Part shown: piece after piece, positions 1 to 10,700 of the stretch
How the letters are laid out: each line of letters begins with the position of its first letter
Position numbering within the stretch: the stretch's first letter is position 1
Assembly (NCBI GenBank): GCA_944389455.1
Contig: CALXMK010000024.1
Span: 1 to 43,710, forward strand
Direction of reading: 5' to 3'
From: an uncultured Verrucomicrobiota bacterium
GTDB taxonomy: Bacteria; Verrucomicrobiota; Verrucomicrobiia; Limisphaerales; UBA1412
DNA length: 43,710 nucleotides
Notes under the pieces: model-generated
Databases searched by the model: none
What the model was told of the DNA's origin: nothing
What the model saw: the letters and a program-made list of their open reading frames with translations, nothing else
Translations under genes and position numbers: made by a program

Positions 1-1
1 T

Positions 2-1531
2 GTGACCGTAACCGGTACACCTGCTCTGAGTACGACTGCCGTTAAAGAGAGCCCGGTAGGAGAGTATCCCATTACGGTAGCTCAAGGTACACTGGATTCC
101 AACTATACCTATACCTTCATCAATGGAACATTGACCATTACTGCAATTGATGTGAGAGTAGCTTTGCCGGGCTGTGAACGTCTCTATGGACAAAGAAATA
201 TAGATGCAACCAATGACTTCACGGGTGGACTTATTACCATGACAGTGGAAGACTTGCTCTTCTATTATGATGGTACATGGCATCCTTATGCCGATGTGAA
301 GAGCTCTGTAGAAGGTGCTCCTGTATTCTACACCTTAGGTTATGACTATAAGGGCAAGGTTGGTAACTATGCCGTTAAGGTCTATCCTGGCTCCTTCAAG
401 GGTAAGAATATGAATTTTGAGCTTCTGCCGACTGGAGAACTCTGTTCTAATGAAGCCAACAGTGCTGATCCGTTAACTGCTCATTTGGGAGATTATCTCC
501 GAATCCTGCCGGTGGATCTGCACATCACGGCTTATGCCGATCCTGCGGTTGTTGTCTCTGGAGAGACTCCGACTTACAAGTACTATTATGGTATTACCAA
601 TGAGGTGACAGGAGAGGTTCATGGTTACTTCGTCAATAACGAGACGGAAGCTGATCTCATCAGCAAGCCGAGAGCTAGACTGACGGATCTCTTTGTTGAT
701 ATCACCGTGGACGGTATCTATACCATTACTCCTTACGGTGCCCAATCCGAAAACTACAACATCATTCGTCATGATGGACAGTTTGCGGTTTATGGCAGCA
801 AGCCGAGTATGGAAGAAGGACCTCTGCCGAGAAATTACGACATGGATGGCGGCGAGTTCAATCCTTACCAGATCAAGGGCCTGTATGAGCAGCTCGTTTT
901 GGTCAAGAATACAACTTCCGAAACATGGACCGGTATTGAGCTCTATGCTTCCAATGTCCAAGGCGGAACAGTAGTCAATGCTTTGAACTATAGCAATGGA
1001 GCGTACCGTATGTTGCATAACTATGCTGTAGCTCCGGATGAAATAGTAGCCTTTGTGGTGAAATTCAATATTCCGAGTGGTAACTCCCTGAAGGACTATC
1101 CGACTTATAATTATGTCCCGCTTTATGCAGGCATCAATGATAAGACGGAAGAACGGGTCTGTGCTACTGGTGATGCGGTTCAAGTTGAGAACTTTGCCGT
1201 AGTGGATGTTCCAACCTATAATACGGAAGATTGGACCTTTGATACGGCCGATGCTGCACCTTGTGCTCTCAAGTATCTCGAAAGATATGGATGGGCCGCA
1301 TGGGTTAATGTCGGTACTTATCTGAAGATTTCGAATCTGACGAAGGGTTCTGTCTACGAAATTCAGTACTCGGCTGATGGTACCAATTGGACTCCGGTAT
1401 TGCCGAATTTTGTAGCCACCGATACCACCTATGAATGGACTGATAAAGGCGCACCTGAAACTGAAGCTCACCCGCTGGTGGGTCATCAGACAACTAACCT
1501 GCGTCTCTATCGAGTTATCAAGGTTAAGTAA
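2..1531 (+). CDS. MBG-domain secreted surface protein, C-terminal part (5' truncated by window edge)
   Basis: The frame is open from the left edge, so the first possible start (GTG at 2) is probably internal and the true N-terminus lies outside. The first ~50 residues end in YTFINGTLTIT, the typical closing strand of an MBG-type beta domain. A second similar domain follows, and another MBG-like stretch (LHITAYADP onward, ending NYNIIRHDGQFAVY) at about residues 172-262. The last ~110 residues contain a module reading YEIQYSADGTNWTPV and ending LRLYRVIKVK. It resembles the tail of the giant protein at 4720-10848. No membrane anchor, LPXTG or PEP-CTERM signal is seen at the C-terminus. The role is probably extracellular or cell-surface adhesion, but this is family-level inference. 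A long open frame on the opposite strand (473-1486) is a shadow. Confidence 0.8.
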   Translation: MTVTGTPALSTTAVKESPVGEYPITVAQGTLDSNYTYTFINGTLTITAIDVRVALPGCERLYGQRNIDATNDFTGGLITMTVEDLLFYYDGTWHPYADVKSSVEGAPVFYTLGYDYKGKVGNYAVKVYPGSFKGKNMNFELLPTGELCSNEANSADPLTAHLGDYLRILPVDLHITAYADPAVVVSGETPTYKYYYGITNEVTGEVHGYFVNNETEADLISKPRARLTDLFVDITVDGIYTITPYGAQSENYNIIRHDGQFAVYGSKPSMEEGPLPRNYDMDGGEFNPYQIKGLYEQLVLVKNTTSETWTGIELYASNVQGGTVVNALNYSNGAYRMLHNYAVAPDEIVAFVVKFNIPSGNSLKDYPTYNYVPLYAGINDKTEERVCATGDAVQVENFAVVDVPTYNTEDWTFDTADAAPCALKYLERYGWAAWVNVGTYLKISNLTKGSVYEIQYSADGTNWTPVLPNFVATDTTYEWTDKGAPETEAHPLVGHQTTNLRLYRVIKVK

Positions 1532-1551
1532 GAACAGTTGATTTAATCATT

Positions 1552-1575
1552 GAGGCGAGTTGAATTTCTCGCCTC
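1552..1575 (+). other. Hairpin downstream of the MBG gene
   Basis: The arms GAGGCGAG (1552-1559) and CTCGCCTC (1568-1575) pair perfectly around an 8-nt loop, 20 bases after the stop codon. No T-run follows, so it is probably a 3'-end stabilising structure and not the terminator itself. Confidence 0.5.
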
Positions 1576-1601
1576 TGATTCAAGTTAGATTTACACATCG
1601 A

Positions 1602-1643
1602 AAAGGCGTTCCTTCGGGTTCGCCTTTCGGTGTTTCGTTTTTT
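1602..1643 (+). terminator. Rho-independent terminator of the MBG gene
   Basis: AAAGGCG (1602-1608) pairs with CGCCTTT (1621-1627). Inside it, CC/GG closes a TTCG tetraloop. A T-rich tail ends in six Ts (1638-1643). It is the second hairpin after the stop codon at 1531. Confidence 0.75.
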
Positions 1644-2212
1644 ATAAATTTATGCACTCTCCCTTTCCAAGAAAACAGGAAAGAGAAATGCCTGCCTATT
1701 AGAAGATAAATAGATAAAAGAATCATTTTAAAACAGAAATTTAGCCTGATATAAGTCAAAGAGTATCAAGGAGTAATCTAAAAAATAGCTTTAGAGAGTT
1801 TTTTAGAGCTTAGACCATATACCCCTAGCCGAGGGGATAAAAAAACTTCACAACGGAGATTTTAGGAAGATTTTTCTGTTTTATTTGGAATCGATTTTCA
1901 GAAAAAGCTTTTATAGTGCTAATTCTTTCTCTTGCAATTTGTTTCGCAAGAACTATAACCAGGTTGATTCTGAAAGATTCCTGAAAAGTGTGGATAATGA
2001 AAGATAAGGAGAGAGGCTATATAAGAAGGAGAGGTTAGGGATAGGCGCACCGGATCTCTGTTTAAAGAAATAAAGGAGTAGGGCAAGAAAAGACTTTAGC
2101 CCTAAGAGCTATTTGGGAATGTAATAATGAGAGCAATAGCTTTATCTGGGACGAAATAGAGACTAAAACTGATTAAAGAAAGTGTAGAGAGGAAAGTGAT
2201 AAATAGAGAAAG
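1644..2212. other. AT-rich convergent intergenic gap
   Basis: This gap lies between the 3' ends of the MBG gene (+) and rpsA (-). I see no credible ORF or RNA gene. Small features are a CCCCT/AGGGG hairpin at 1822-1836, a TCTTGC/GCAAGA inverted repeat around 1929-1951, and one exact DnaA-box 9-mer (TGTGGATAA) at 1989-1997. Confidence 0.5.
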
Positions 2213-2249
2213 AAAAAAACAGTGGCTGCTTTACGCAGCCACTGCTTTT
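2213..2249 (-). terminator. rpsA: Rho-independent terminator of rpsA
   Basis: The arms CAGTGGCTGC (2220-2229) and GCAGCCACTG (2235-2244) form a perfect 10-bp stem with a 5-nt loop. Read on the minus strand, the stem is followed by seven Ts (2219-2213). It lies 50 bases past the rpsA stop. The plus-strand side carries CTTTTT, so weak two-way function is possible. Confidence 0.9.
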
Positions 2250-2295
2250 TGGAGAGTTTACGGGAAACTCCCACTTTAATTAAAGAAGCAAAAGA

Positions 2296-3987
2296 TTATT
2301 CCTTCTTTTCTCCTTCTTCAGAGACGAAATCCTCTGATTTGAGTGTATCAAAGGCGTCCTGAAGTGCTACCAGGTCTTCACCCGGTTTGAGAGCATCAAG
2401 GATAGCTTGTTCAGCCTGAAGCTGTTCAGGTGTGTAATTGGCAGCCTTGATGGAGAGTCCGATACGACGCTCGGATTTATCAATCTTGATAACGCGAGCC
2501 GTAACTTCTTGCCCGATCTTGAGAACATTCTTAATGCGATCGACATGCTCTTCGCTAACCTGAGAGATATGAACCAAACCATCAATATCATTTTTCAGAC
2601 CGATGAAAGCTCCGAAGGAGGCAAGCTTAGTTACTTTACCTGTAATTAAATCTCCTACGCGATAGAGTTGATCGATATTGGCCCAAGGATCGCTTTCCAG
2701 CTGTTTGACGCCCAAGGCGATACGTTGATTAGGCTTGTCGATTTCCAGAACCACGGCTTCAACTTTATCTCCCTTCTTGATAATTTCGGAAGGATGATTG
2801 ATCTTGCGTGTCCAGGAAAGATCAGAGACATGAACCATACCGTCGAGTCCATCTTCCAATTCGATAAAGGCACCATAGCTGGTAAGATTGCGGACCTTGC
2901 CGGAGATCTTGGTTCCCGGAGGATATTTCTCGACAGCCAATTCCCATGGATTGACCTCCATCTGTCTGAGAGAGAGGGAGATTTTTTGTTCTTCACTATT
3001 TGCTCCGATAACGACGGCCTCAACTTCTTCTCCGATTTTGAGTACATCAGAGGCCTTGGCAATCCGTTTAGTCCAGGAGAATTCGGTAATATGAACCAAT
3101 CCTTCCACTCCAGGTTCTAATTCAATAAAGGCTCCGTAAGGTACCAGATTGACCACTTTACCCTTAACATGCGAACCGATAGGGTAGTTGACAGAAATTT
3201 GTTCCCAGGGATTAGCAAGCTTTTGTTTTAATCCTAAGCTGACGCGTTCTTTGTCGCGGTTGATGTCCAGTACGACAACGTCGATTTCCTGACCGACCTT
3301 GAGTATCTCGCTGGGATGATTGACGCGGCCCCAGCTCATATCGGTGATATGGAGCAGGCCATCGATTCCATTAAGATCGATGAAAGCACCGAAATCAGTG
3401 ATATTTTTAACAGTACCTTTGCGGATGTCCCCCGGAACCATTTCTTCCAGGAGCTTGGAGCGACGTTCGGTGCGTTCCTGTTCCAACAGCTCGCGGCGGC
3501 TCAGAACGATGTTTTGGCGCTCTTGATTGATTTTAACAATTTTAAAATCAAAGGTTTGTCCTACGAGTTCATTGAGATTTTTGGGAGGGATAATATCGAT
3601 TTGGCTAGTCGGCAGAAAGGCTTCGATACCAACATTGATGATCAGACCCCCTTTAACGACGGCTTTGACTTTACCGCTGATAATGCCACCTTCGCTGCAA
3701 GCCGTCTGGATACGCTCCCAGTTTTGCTTGAAGGCGACTTTTTTCTTGGAAAGGATAACGTTTCCTTCTTTGTCTTCCAGACGTTCGATTAGAACGTCTT
3801 CTTCATCGCCGGGTTTGATATTTTCAGGTTCATCAAACTCGGTAATAGGGATAATTCCCTCGCTTTTGTAACCAATGTCAACGAGAACTTCTTTGGGACG
3901 AACTTCGATGACATACCCTTTAACGATTTGGCCCGGCTTGAATTCGATAAAAGTACGCTCAAGGGCCTCTTCCATATTGAAGGTCAT
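2296..3987 (-). CDS. rpsA: 30S ribosomal protein S1
   Basis: The 563-residue protein is built from six S1 (OB-fold) RNA-binding repeats at about residues 17-75, 98-165, 182-250, 267-337, 354-424 and 441-510. Repeats 3-6 show the diagnostic YGAFIEL...GLVHI pattern. Length and repeat number match the six-domain S1 of Gram-negative bacteria such as E. coli (557 aa). S1 binds the small ribosomal subunit and helps load structured or weakly led mRNAs. The start chosen is ATG at 3987 (MTFNMEEAL). A second in-frame ATG lies four codons in, and neither has an adjacent Shine-Dalgarno. The gene is monocistronic here, with its own terminator at 2213-2249 and a structured leader at 3999-4038. It is not next to cmk, its partner in many Proteobacteria. 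Confidence 0.97.
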   Translation of the reverse strand: MTFNMEEALERTFIEFKPGQIVKGYVIEVRPKEVLVDIGYKSEGIIPITEFDEPENIKPGDEEDVLIERLEDKEGNVILSKKKVAFKQNWERIQTACSEGGIISGKVKAVVKGGLIINVGIEAFLPTSQIDIIPPKNLNELVGQTFDFKIVKINQERQNIVLSRRELLEQERTERRSKLLEEMVPGDIRKGTVKNITDFGAFIDLNGIDGLLHITDMSWGRVNHPSEILKVGQEIDVVVLDINRDKERVSLGLKQKLANPWEQISVNYPIGSHVKGKVVNLVPYGAFIELEPGVEGLVHITEFSWTKRIAKASDVLKIGEEVEAVVIGANSEEQKISLSLRQMEVNPWELAVEKYPPGTKISGKVRNLTSYGAFIELEDGLDGMVHVSDLSWTRKINHPSEIIKKGDKVEAVVLEIDKPNQRIALGVKQLESDPWANIDQLYRVGDLITGKVTKLASFGAFIGLKNDIDGLVHISQVSEEHVDRIKNVLKIGQEVTARVIKIDKSERRIGLSIKAANYTPEQLQAEQAILDALKPGEDLVALQDAFDTLKSEDFVSEEGEKKE

Positions 3988-3998
3988 AATGAGTATTG

Positions 3999-4038
3999 CC
4001 GGATTTTAAATCCGGGGGGTTCCTCCTCGCGGGAACCC
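3999..4038 (-). promoter_or_regulatory. rpsA: Structured 5' leader of rpsA (two hairpins, looped AGGAGG)
   Basis: Two perfect inverted repeats sit just upstream of the rpsA start. CCGGATTT/AAATCCGG (3999-4006 with 4008-4015) is nearest the start codon. GGGTTCC/GGAACCC (4017-4023 with 4032-4038) is further out. On the minus strand an AGGAGG (4027-4022) spans the loop of the outer hairpin, 34 nt before the ATG, too far for normal Shine-Dalgarno use unless the inner hairpin brings it closer. By analogy with E. coli rpsA, whose leader uses hairpins with GGA-containing loops instead of a Shine-Dalgarno and is repressed by S1, this may be an autoregulatory element. That is inference. Confidence 0.5.
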
Positions 4039-4719
4039 GCTTGTCTTTATTTTAAATGCCACCATTGGAAGGCGGCGGATTCTTATTTGTTATTGATTAT
4101 GATTTATTGCTTTGTCACCGATTAAACATCGGAAGGCCCCCGCGCCCACGGGCTGCCGAAGCAAAAAAGTATTCTACTTTGAAGTGAATAGAAAGACAAG
4201 AGTTATCTTACTAAAAAGTGAATTGTTGAAGAGATTTTTTTCCTCATATTATTTATGTAACCGAGAGGGGGATAGCAAAATCAAAATACTAAATCTTACT
4301 GAATCCTTCTTTGTAAAAGAGCAGAGGGAAAAGTATTTGCTGTTTTTCTAATTTTTATGCGTATACTTATCAGATTGATTTATTTCGTTTATAGTTCTTT
4401 TTCTGCTAGGGAGATAAAACAGAAATCGGGGTTGGATTCAGAGAGAACGAAATGATACAAAGTGAGTTGTGAAAATTGTATTTTGGAGAATTCAGGTTAA
4501 TTACATTTTATGTAAGCTATTGAACATCAATAAGTAAATTGATGTGTAGAGAGGAAATGTTAAGATTTTAACTTTTAGTATTGATTTTCTGGAAAAATAG
4601 TTTTAATCTAAGTCTGTTCGGAGAAGTGATTTTTTTCACTTTGAAAAAAGAAGTTTTTCTATTTTTCTGAATGAAAAATGAGGAATCTTTCAGAGGAACA
4701 ATACGAAATATAACTAGTT
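4039..4719. other. AT-rich divergent gap between rpsA and the LamG giant gene
   Basis: This gap should hold the divergent promoters of rpsA (-) and the 4720 gene (+). A GC-rich patch at about 4136-4155 contains the short palindrome GCCCACGGGC. The rest is strongly AT-rich. A 79-codon open frame at 4112-4351 has no ribosome site or recognisable domain and is not called. I could not assign a confident -35/-10 pair. Confidence 0.4.
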
Positions 4720-7700
4720 ATGAATAAAAAACTAAATACTATGCTGCTCTTGTGCTCATTGGTTGCAGTGAGCACCGGATCTGCCATGGCTGTGGATTAT
4801 TCGGCAGTAGTTAAATCGTATAATCCTTCTTGTTATTGGCGTTTAGGGGAGTCCAGTACTTCTGAGCCAGCCGTAGAAGAGATTCGAGGACGATTTGGTG
4901 ACTACAAGGTCGGAAATACGCTTGGTTTAACAGGTGCGATTGTAGGCGATAATAACACAGCGGTAGGATTTACAGGAGCTGTTGCTGGTGATGCTAATGA
5001 TTCAACCATTATCATACGAGATGGTCTGGATATGGGAACAGTCAATGAATTGACTATGATCTGCTGGATCAAACGGGATGGAAATCAGATAAATCACTCT
5101 CAGATTATGATGCAGCGTCCGGGGGCAGGCAGCGCTGCTACCGGTATGACCATTGTTAATAATTCTCAATTGGGATATCACTGGTTGGATAAGGATTACA
5201 GTTGGGGGTATACTAATGGACCTCAGCTTCCGGATGGATCGTGGGCATTTGCGGCTATTTCTGTAACCTCTACAGCTGCTACCTTCTATGTAGGAGATAT
5301 GTCTGGGAATATGACGTCAACGGTCAATGAGAACGTCCATGATCCCGTGACGATGACTACTACTTTTGCCATCGGAGGTTATGCAGATTCTAGTTCTGGA
5401 AATGGTAACCGTTGCTTTAAGGGAACTTTGGATGAACCTGCAATTTTCCCTAGAGCACTTACGGCCGAAGAGATTAATGTTATTTATAAAGCAGGACTTA
5501 ATCAGACTGTTCCTGTTACAACGGTGACGATTATTCCTGAGACTGAGGTCATTTATGCAGGGCAAGCGACTTTGAGTGGATATGCCAATGGAACCTTGCC
5601 TGGCAATTGGCAGTGGAGCTTGAATGGAACTCCGATTGAAGGAGCCACGGAATCGGTTCTTTCCGGAGTTTTAGAAGCCGGTTCCTATACGGTTACGTCG
5701 GAAGGAGTGACGAGTGCTGCTTTTGAAGTTTTACCAGGGAAGGTTCCCACAATCGAATCTGATCTAGCGGATTGCCAGCGTTATCCGGGAGGGCGTATTA
5801 GCTTCACGGCAACGATGACAGCTGGAAGTTATCCGGTAAGTTGGCAGTGGAGTGTGAATGGAACTCCGATCGAAGGAGCTACCAATTCCTCTTATTCACT
5901 GATTGGTTTGGAGGATTCTGATTTTGGTACATTATCAGTGAGCGCTACGAATGCGGAAGGTTCTTCCAGTGCTTCCGCTGTGATAACCAAGCTTGATTTA
6001 GAAGCTGATTCTTTTGCCGAAGCGGTGATGTCTGAACATCCTTTGGCTTATTTCCGTTTTGATGATACGTTGGATGATTCATTCTCTCTGCTTGATGATC
6101 AGGGAAATTATGTCAGCGGCTATGCTATGGATTATGCGGGAGGCAATATCGGCTACTATTATGGAGTGTCTTCCTATGATCAGGTAACGGGAGCTATTAA
6201 AGATGATCTCAGTAAAGCTGTTCGCTTCTGGGGAAGTGATGAGTGCTATATAGGGACCCGCTTACAGCTCAATGGTATGGCTCAGAGTGGTTTTACTACG
6301 ATGGGATGGATTCGCCGAGATTCTTCTATGGGAGAATTTACGACTCGCGGAGGATATTGGGGACAGAATGATCTGTGCGAATTTGGAGATGGTAACAATA
6401 CCAATCAAATCGAGTGTTGGTGCGCGGATAATCTTAAGATCACTGGGAACCATAACTTTGTGGATCAGGTTTGGTCTTTGGTTTGTTTGACCTATGATGG
6501 GTCTACTCTAACTCTTTATATAGATGGTGAGCCTATAGGAACTGCCAATGGTACACTTAATAGTGCAGCAGGTACAGGTTACTACTTCAATATTGGCGGT
6601 GGCGGCATCTTCAATGCGACAGGGGATGCCTTCCGGGGAGAAATCGATGAAATCGCATTTTTCAACGAAGCAATGACTGCTGAGAAAATTAATGAATTTT
6701 ACAGCAAAGGTATCTATGGTGCAGGGCAGGTGCCTATAATCAATACTCAGCCTGAATCTGCGTCACTGTATGAGAATCCGGATATAAGCTGGACTTTGAG
6801 AGCCTCTGCGGGAGGAACTCCTCCATTGTTATATCAATGGTATAAAGATGGAGAGGCTATAGAAGGAGCGACTAATACCACTTATACGGCTTCCGGCAGT
6901 GCGGAGAACTTCGGTTCTTATTACATGGTAGTGGAAAACAACTTTGGTTCTGCGCAGACTCAGACTGCGGTAGTCAGTGAACGTGTAGCAGCCAAAGGGT
7001 CTTATGAAGAAATGATGATGAGTTTTGGCCCTTATGCATATTGGCGCTTGGGTGAGAAATCCGGAAAGACGGCACAGGAGCTAATCTCTAATAAGCATGG
7101 TATCTATAATAACCAAACTTTAGGAGAACCAGGTGCTTTGGTTAATGATATGGATACGGCTGTAGGTTTTAATGGAACAAACTACATGACTGTTAGCGGT
7201 ATGGATTTGACAACTAATACCATGAGCTTCGTGGCATGGGTCAAGCCCAATAATGTAAATGATTGGGTGCAGCTCCTTTTTGACCGTGGCAGTTCTGCTG
7301 TAGGTATGAATTTTGTAGGTGGTGGACAACTTGGGTACCATTGGAATGATTCTAATACCACTTATGATTATCGTTCAGGCCTCTATGTCAATGTGGGTGA
7401 ATGGAACCTGGTTGCCTTAGTCGTAGAACCTGGTAAAGCTACTCTCTATCATGGTGATATCAATGGATTACTTAGAAGTGCAGAAAATGCGGTTAATCAT
7501 ACAGATGGTAAGTTAACAAGTTCATTCCTTATTGGAGGCCATGCCGATGATTCTTCCCGTATTTTTAATGGAGTAATGGATGAGCCGGCGGTATTCGCCA
7601 GAGCCTTGACGTTGGAGGAGATTAGAAAACTCTATATAGCAGGTTTGGCTGGAATTGATGTAGCTCCCGAGATCAAAGTGCAGCCTGAACCTCAAGCAGT

Positions 7701-10700
7701 CTTTGTAGGCGATTCGCTGCAATTTTCTGTTTCGGCTATAGGCTCCGATCCGATCAGCTATCAATGGTATAAGGATGGAGTGCTTCTTGAGGGAGCGACC
7801 AATTCGATTATGGATTTGAATAAGACCTTCTATGTGGACGGAGGAGAATACTATTGCGTGATCTCTAATCCTTATGGAAGTGTAACTTCAGAGACGGTTG
7901 AAATTGGAGTAACATATCCCCCATACTCAATAGATCTGAGTGGTTCTGAGTATCAATTGGTAGCCCATGCCTCGCTGAAGAATACTTTGGCGGAAAAAGT
8001 TTCCGGAAGTAATATGGAGCAATTAGGGACAGTACCGTTCCTGAGCGATGGTCCTCTGGGCGGTGGTATTACGGTCAGTACGGACACCAATTCCTATGCA
8101 GTCAATTGTTTGAAATTCCCTCAAAACATTACGATTGGACAAGGTCCGCTGACGGTATCCTTCTGGACACGTCTGCATGGAGCAACACCGGATCTGCCGT
8201 GGTTCTCCAATCGGGATACACTAAATGAAGTCTACAATGACGGAATAAGTTTGTCGCCGAGCAGCGGTGCCAATGGATATTACTTCTTTATGAAGTTTGA
8301 TGACGGAGTTAATTTCTCCGGAGGAAGTTATACCAGCACAGCGAATGTGTTGCCTGCAGAGGAATGGCATCATTTAGTTTATGTATTGGATCCGACGAGT
8401 GAGACGATGACGATCTTTCTGGATGGACAGAAGCATGCAACCGTTGATTGCAGCAATATCTGGTTAGACGGAGGAGATCTGGATACATATAATTCGTTTA
8501 TGGTTGGTCAGGATGGTACGGCCTATTATATGGTACAGGGTTCCTTCGATATGGAAGATATCGGAGTCTGGACAACGGCATTGAGTGATTTGGATGCTCG
8601 CAGCATCTACTATGCCGGATTGAATGGAAATAGCTTTGATGAGCTTTTGCCCGATGAGTTTCCTCCTACTATCGAAGTGAATCCTCAGGACATCAGTGTC
8701 TATCAAAATGATCTCCGCCAGGTAACCTTTACCGTGAGCGCCACGGGAACATATCCAATGGATGTAGTATGGACTAAGGATGGAGAAGTGATTGAGGATG
8801 GCGACAAGGATGACTTCTCTTTGTCTGTCTATTGCACGGAAGATGCGGTAGGGGAATATGTAGCTACGCTTACTAATGAGTATGGTACAGCATCCTCACA
8901 ACCCGCTGTTCTGAGTTTTGTGGAGCCGGTATCTCCTTATGAAGAAATCATTGTCAGTTACAATCCGATGGCTTATTGGAGATTCGATGATAATATCGCC
9001 GAAGGAGTGGCTTATGATTATGCGGGAGCTCATCATGGAACCTATGTCAACTTTGTGGCCGAGCAGCAGATTGAGGGAGGCATTGCCGACAATGAGGGAG
9101 GCAAGGCGATTCATCTCAACGGACCAGCGGTCAATGAAGGAGATTTGGAATCTTATGTGAAGACACCTCTTCAACTTAATGATTTTGTTGTGGACGGTGC
9201 TTACAGTATCAGTGGATGGGTACGGCGCAGTACCTCTTATGGTGATTATACGACCCGAGGCGGATATTTCGGACAGAATGATCTGCTTGAGTTTGGTGAT
9301 AAGAATAATACCAATGAGATTGAAGCTTGGATGCCCGGTACTGGCACTATAGGCGGAGTACATAACTTTGCCGATGATGAATGGAATCTCATCGTATTGA
9401 CTTATGAGTTTGTGAATGGAACCAATACCAGCACTCTCTATGTCAATGGCCGAGTCCTTTCTCAAGCGGTCAATAATGTTCCTATTACGGCGACAGCCGG
9501 AACAGGGTATTACTTCAATATCGGCGGCGGAGGTATCTTCAACGCAACAGGTGATTATTTCCGTGGAGATATTGATGATGTAGCGGTACTCGGTACAGCT
9601 CTGACAGCTGAACAGGTATTTAATCTCTATCAGTTTGGTAAATACGGTGCCAATACAGCTCCTTCCATCACGACTCAGCCGGTAGGTGTTACAGGTATCT
9701 ATGTCAATGATGGAACGATTGAGCTCTCAGTAAAGGCGGACGGTACACCTCCGCTGACAGTAGAATGGTTCCTAAATGGAGAATCGACAGGGTTGTTTGG
9801 TGAAACAATTGAGATTGTTCGCAGTGAAGCCAATATGGGAGCATGGACGGCTCAAATCAGCAATTCGGTTGGCAGCGTGACTTCTGAGGAAGCTCTGGTG
9901 GAGTTTTATAATCCAACAAGCGATTATGAAGCTTACATCGCCAGTTTGGTGCCATGGGCATACTGGAGATTAGGTGAAGCGGCTGGTGCTTCGACTGCTA
10001 TGGATTACGCAGGCGGTTATCATGCTACCAATGGTGTCAATAACCCAGTCTTTGGAGTAGAAGGAGCGATTGTCAATGATCCGAATACGGCGGCTTCTTT
10101 CAACGGCGCTCCTTATGGATCGGCAACATTCGGCTTGATAGAAGCGCCCGATTTGGGAATGGTAAATACAAGCGAGATCACGATGTTGGCCTGGGTGAAG
10201 AGAAATGGAGATCAAGTAGCTTATAGCCCGATTATCTTCAACCGTGCAGGAACAGGAAGTACCACCGGTTTGAATTTCATGGAGGGAAATACGCTTGGTT
10301 ATCATTGGAACGATAACTCTGCTCTCTGGTCATATAGTTCTGGTCTAGTGGTGGAAGATGGCGTTTGGAACTTGGTAGCATTGACAGTGACTCCGACCGA
10401 AGCAGTCTTCTACTTAGGCAACAGCCAAGGTGAACTGAGCTCTGTGGTCAATACTTTCAGTCATACCACGACGACACTCTCCACTGTCTTCACGATAGGT
10501 GGATTGAGAAATGGACAGGCTGATCGCCAATATAAAGGTGATATCGATGAACCTGCGGTATTCAACTATGCGTTGTCTGCTGAGGAGATTAGTACCATCT
10601 ATGAATTAGGGCGTGGAGGCATTATTCCTCCGATACCGGAAGGACCGGTTCTAGCCTATTCAATTGAAGGCGATGAATTAGTGCTCCGTTGGGCGGTAAG

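Noticed and set aside
473..1486. 337-codon open frame on the minus strand inside the MBG gene
   Set aside because: It mirrors a confident plus-strand coding region, has no start signal and no recognisable domain; the low-complexity protein looks like a shadow frame.
4112..4351. 79-codon open frame upstream of the LamG gene
   Set aside because: No ribosome site, no domain, and strongly AT-biased composition; it overlaps the probable rpsA promoter region.
9990..10305. Antisense open frame in the LamG gene
   Set aside because: Several such frames (for example 8896-9465) mirror the repetitive LamG coding; none has start signals or domains.
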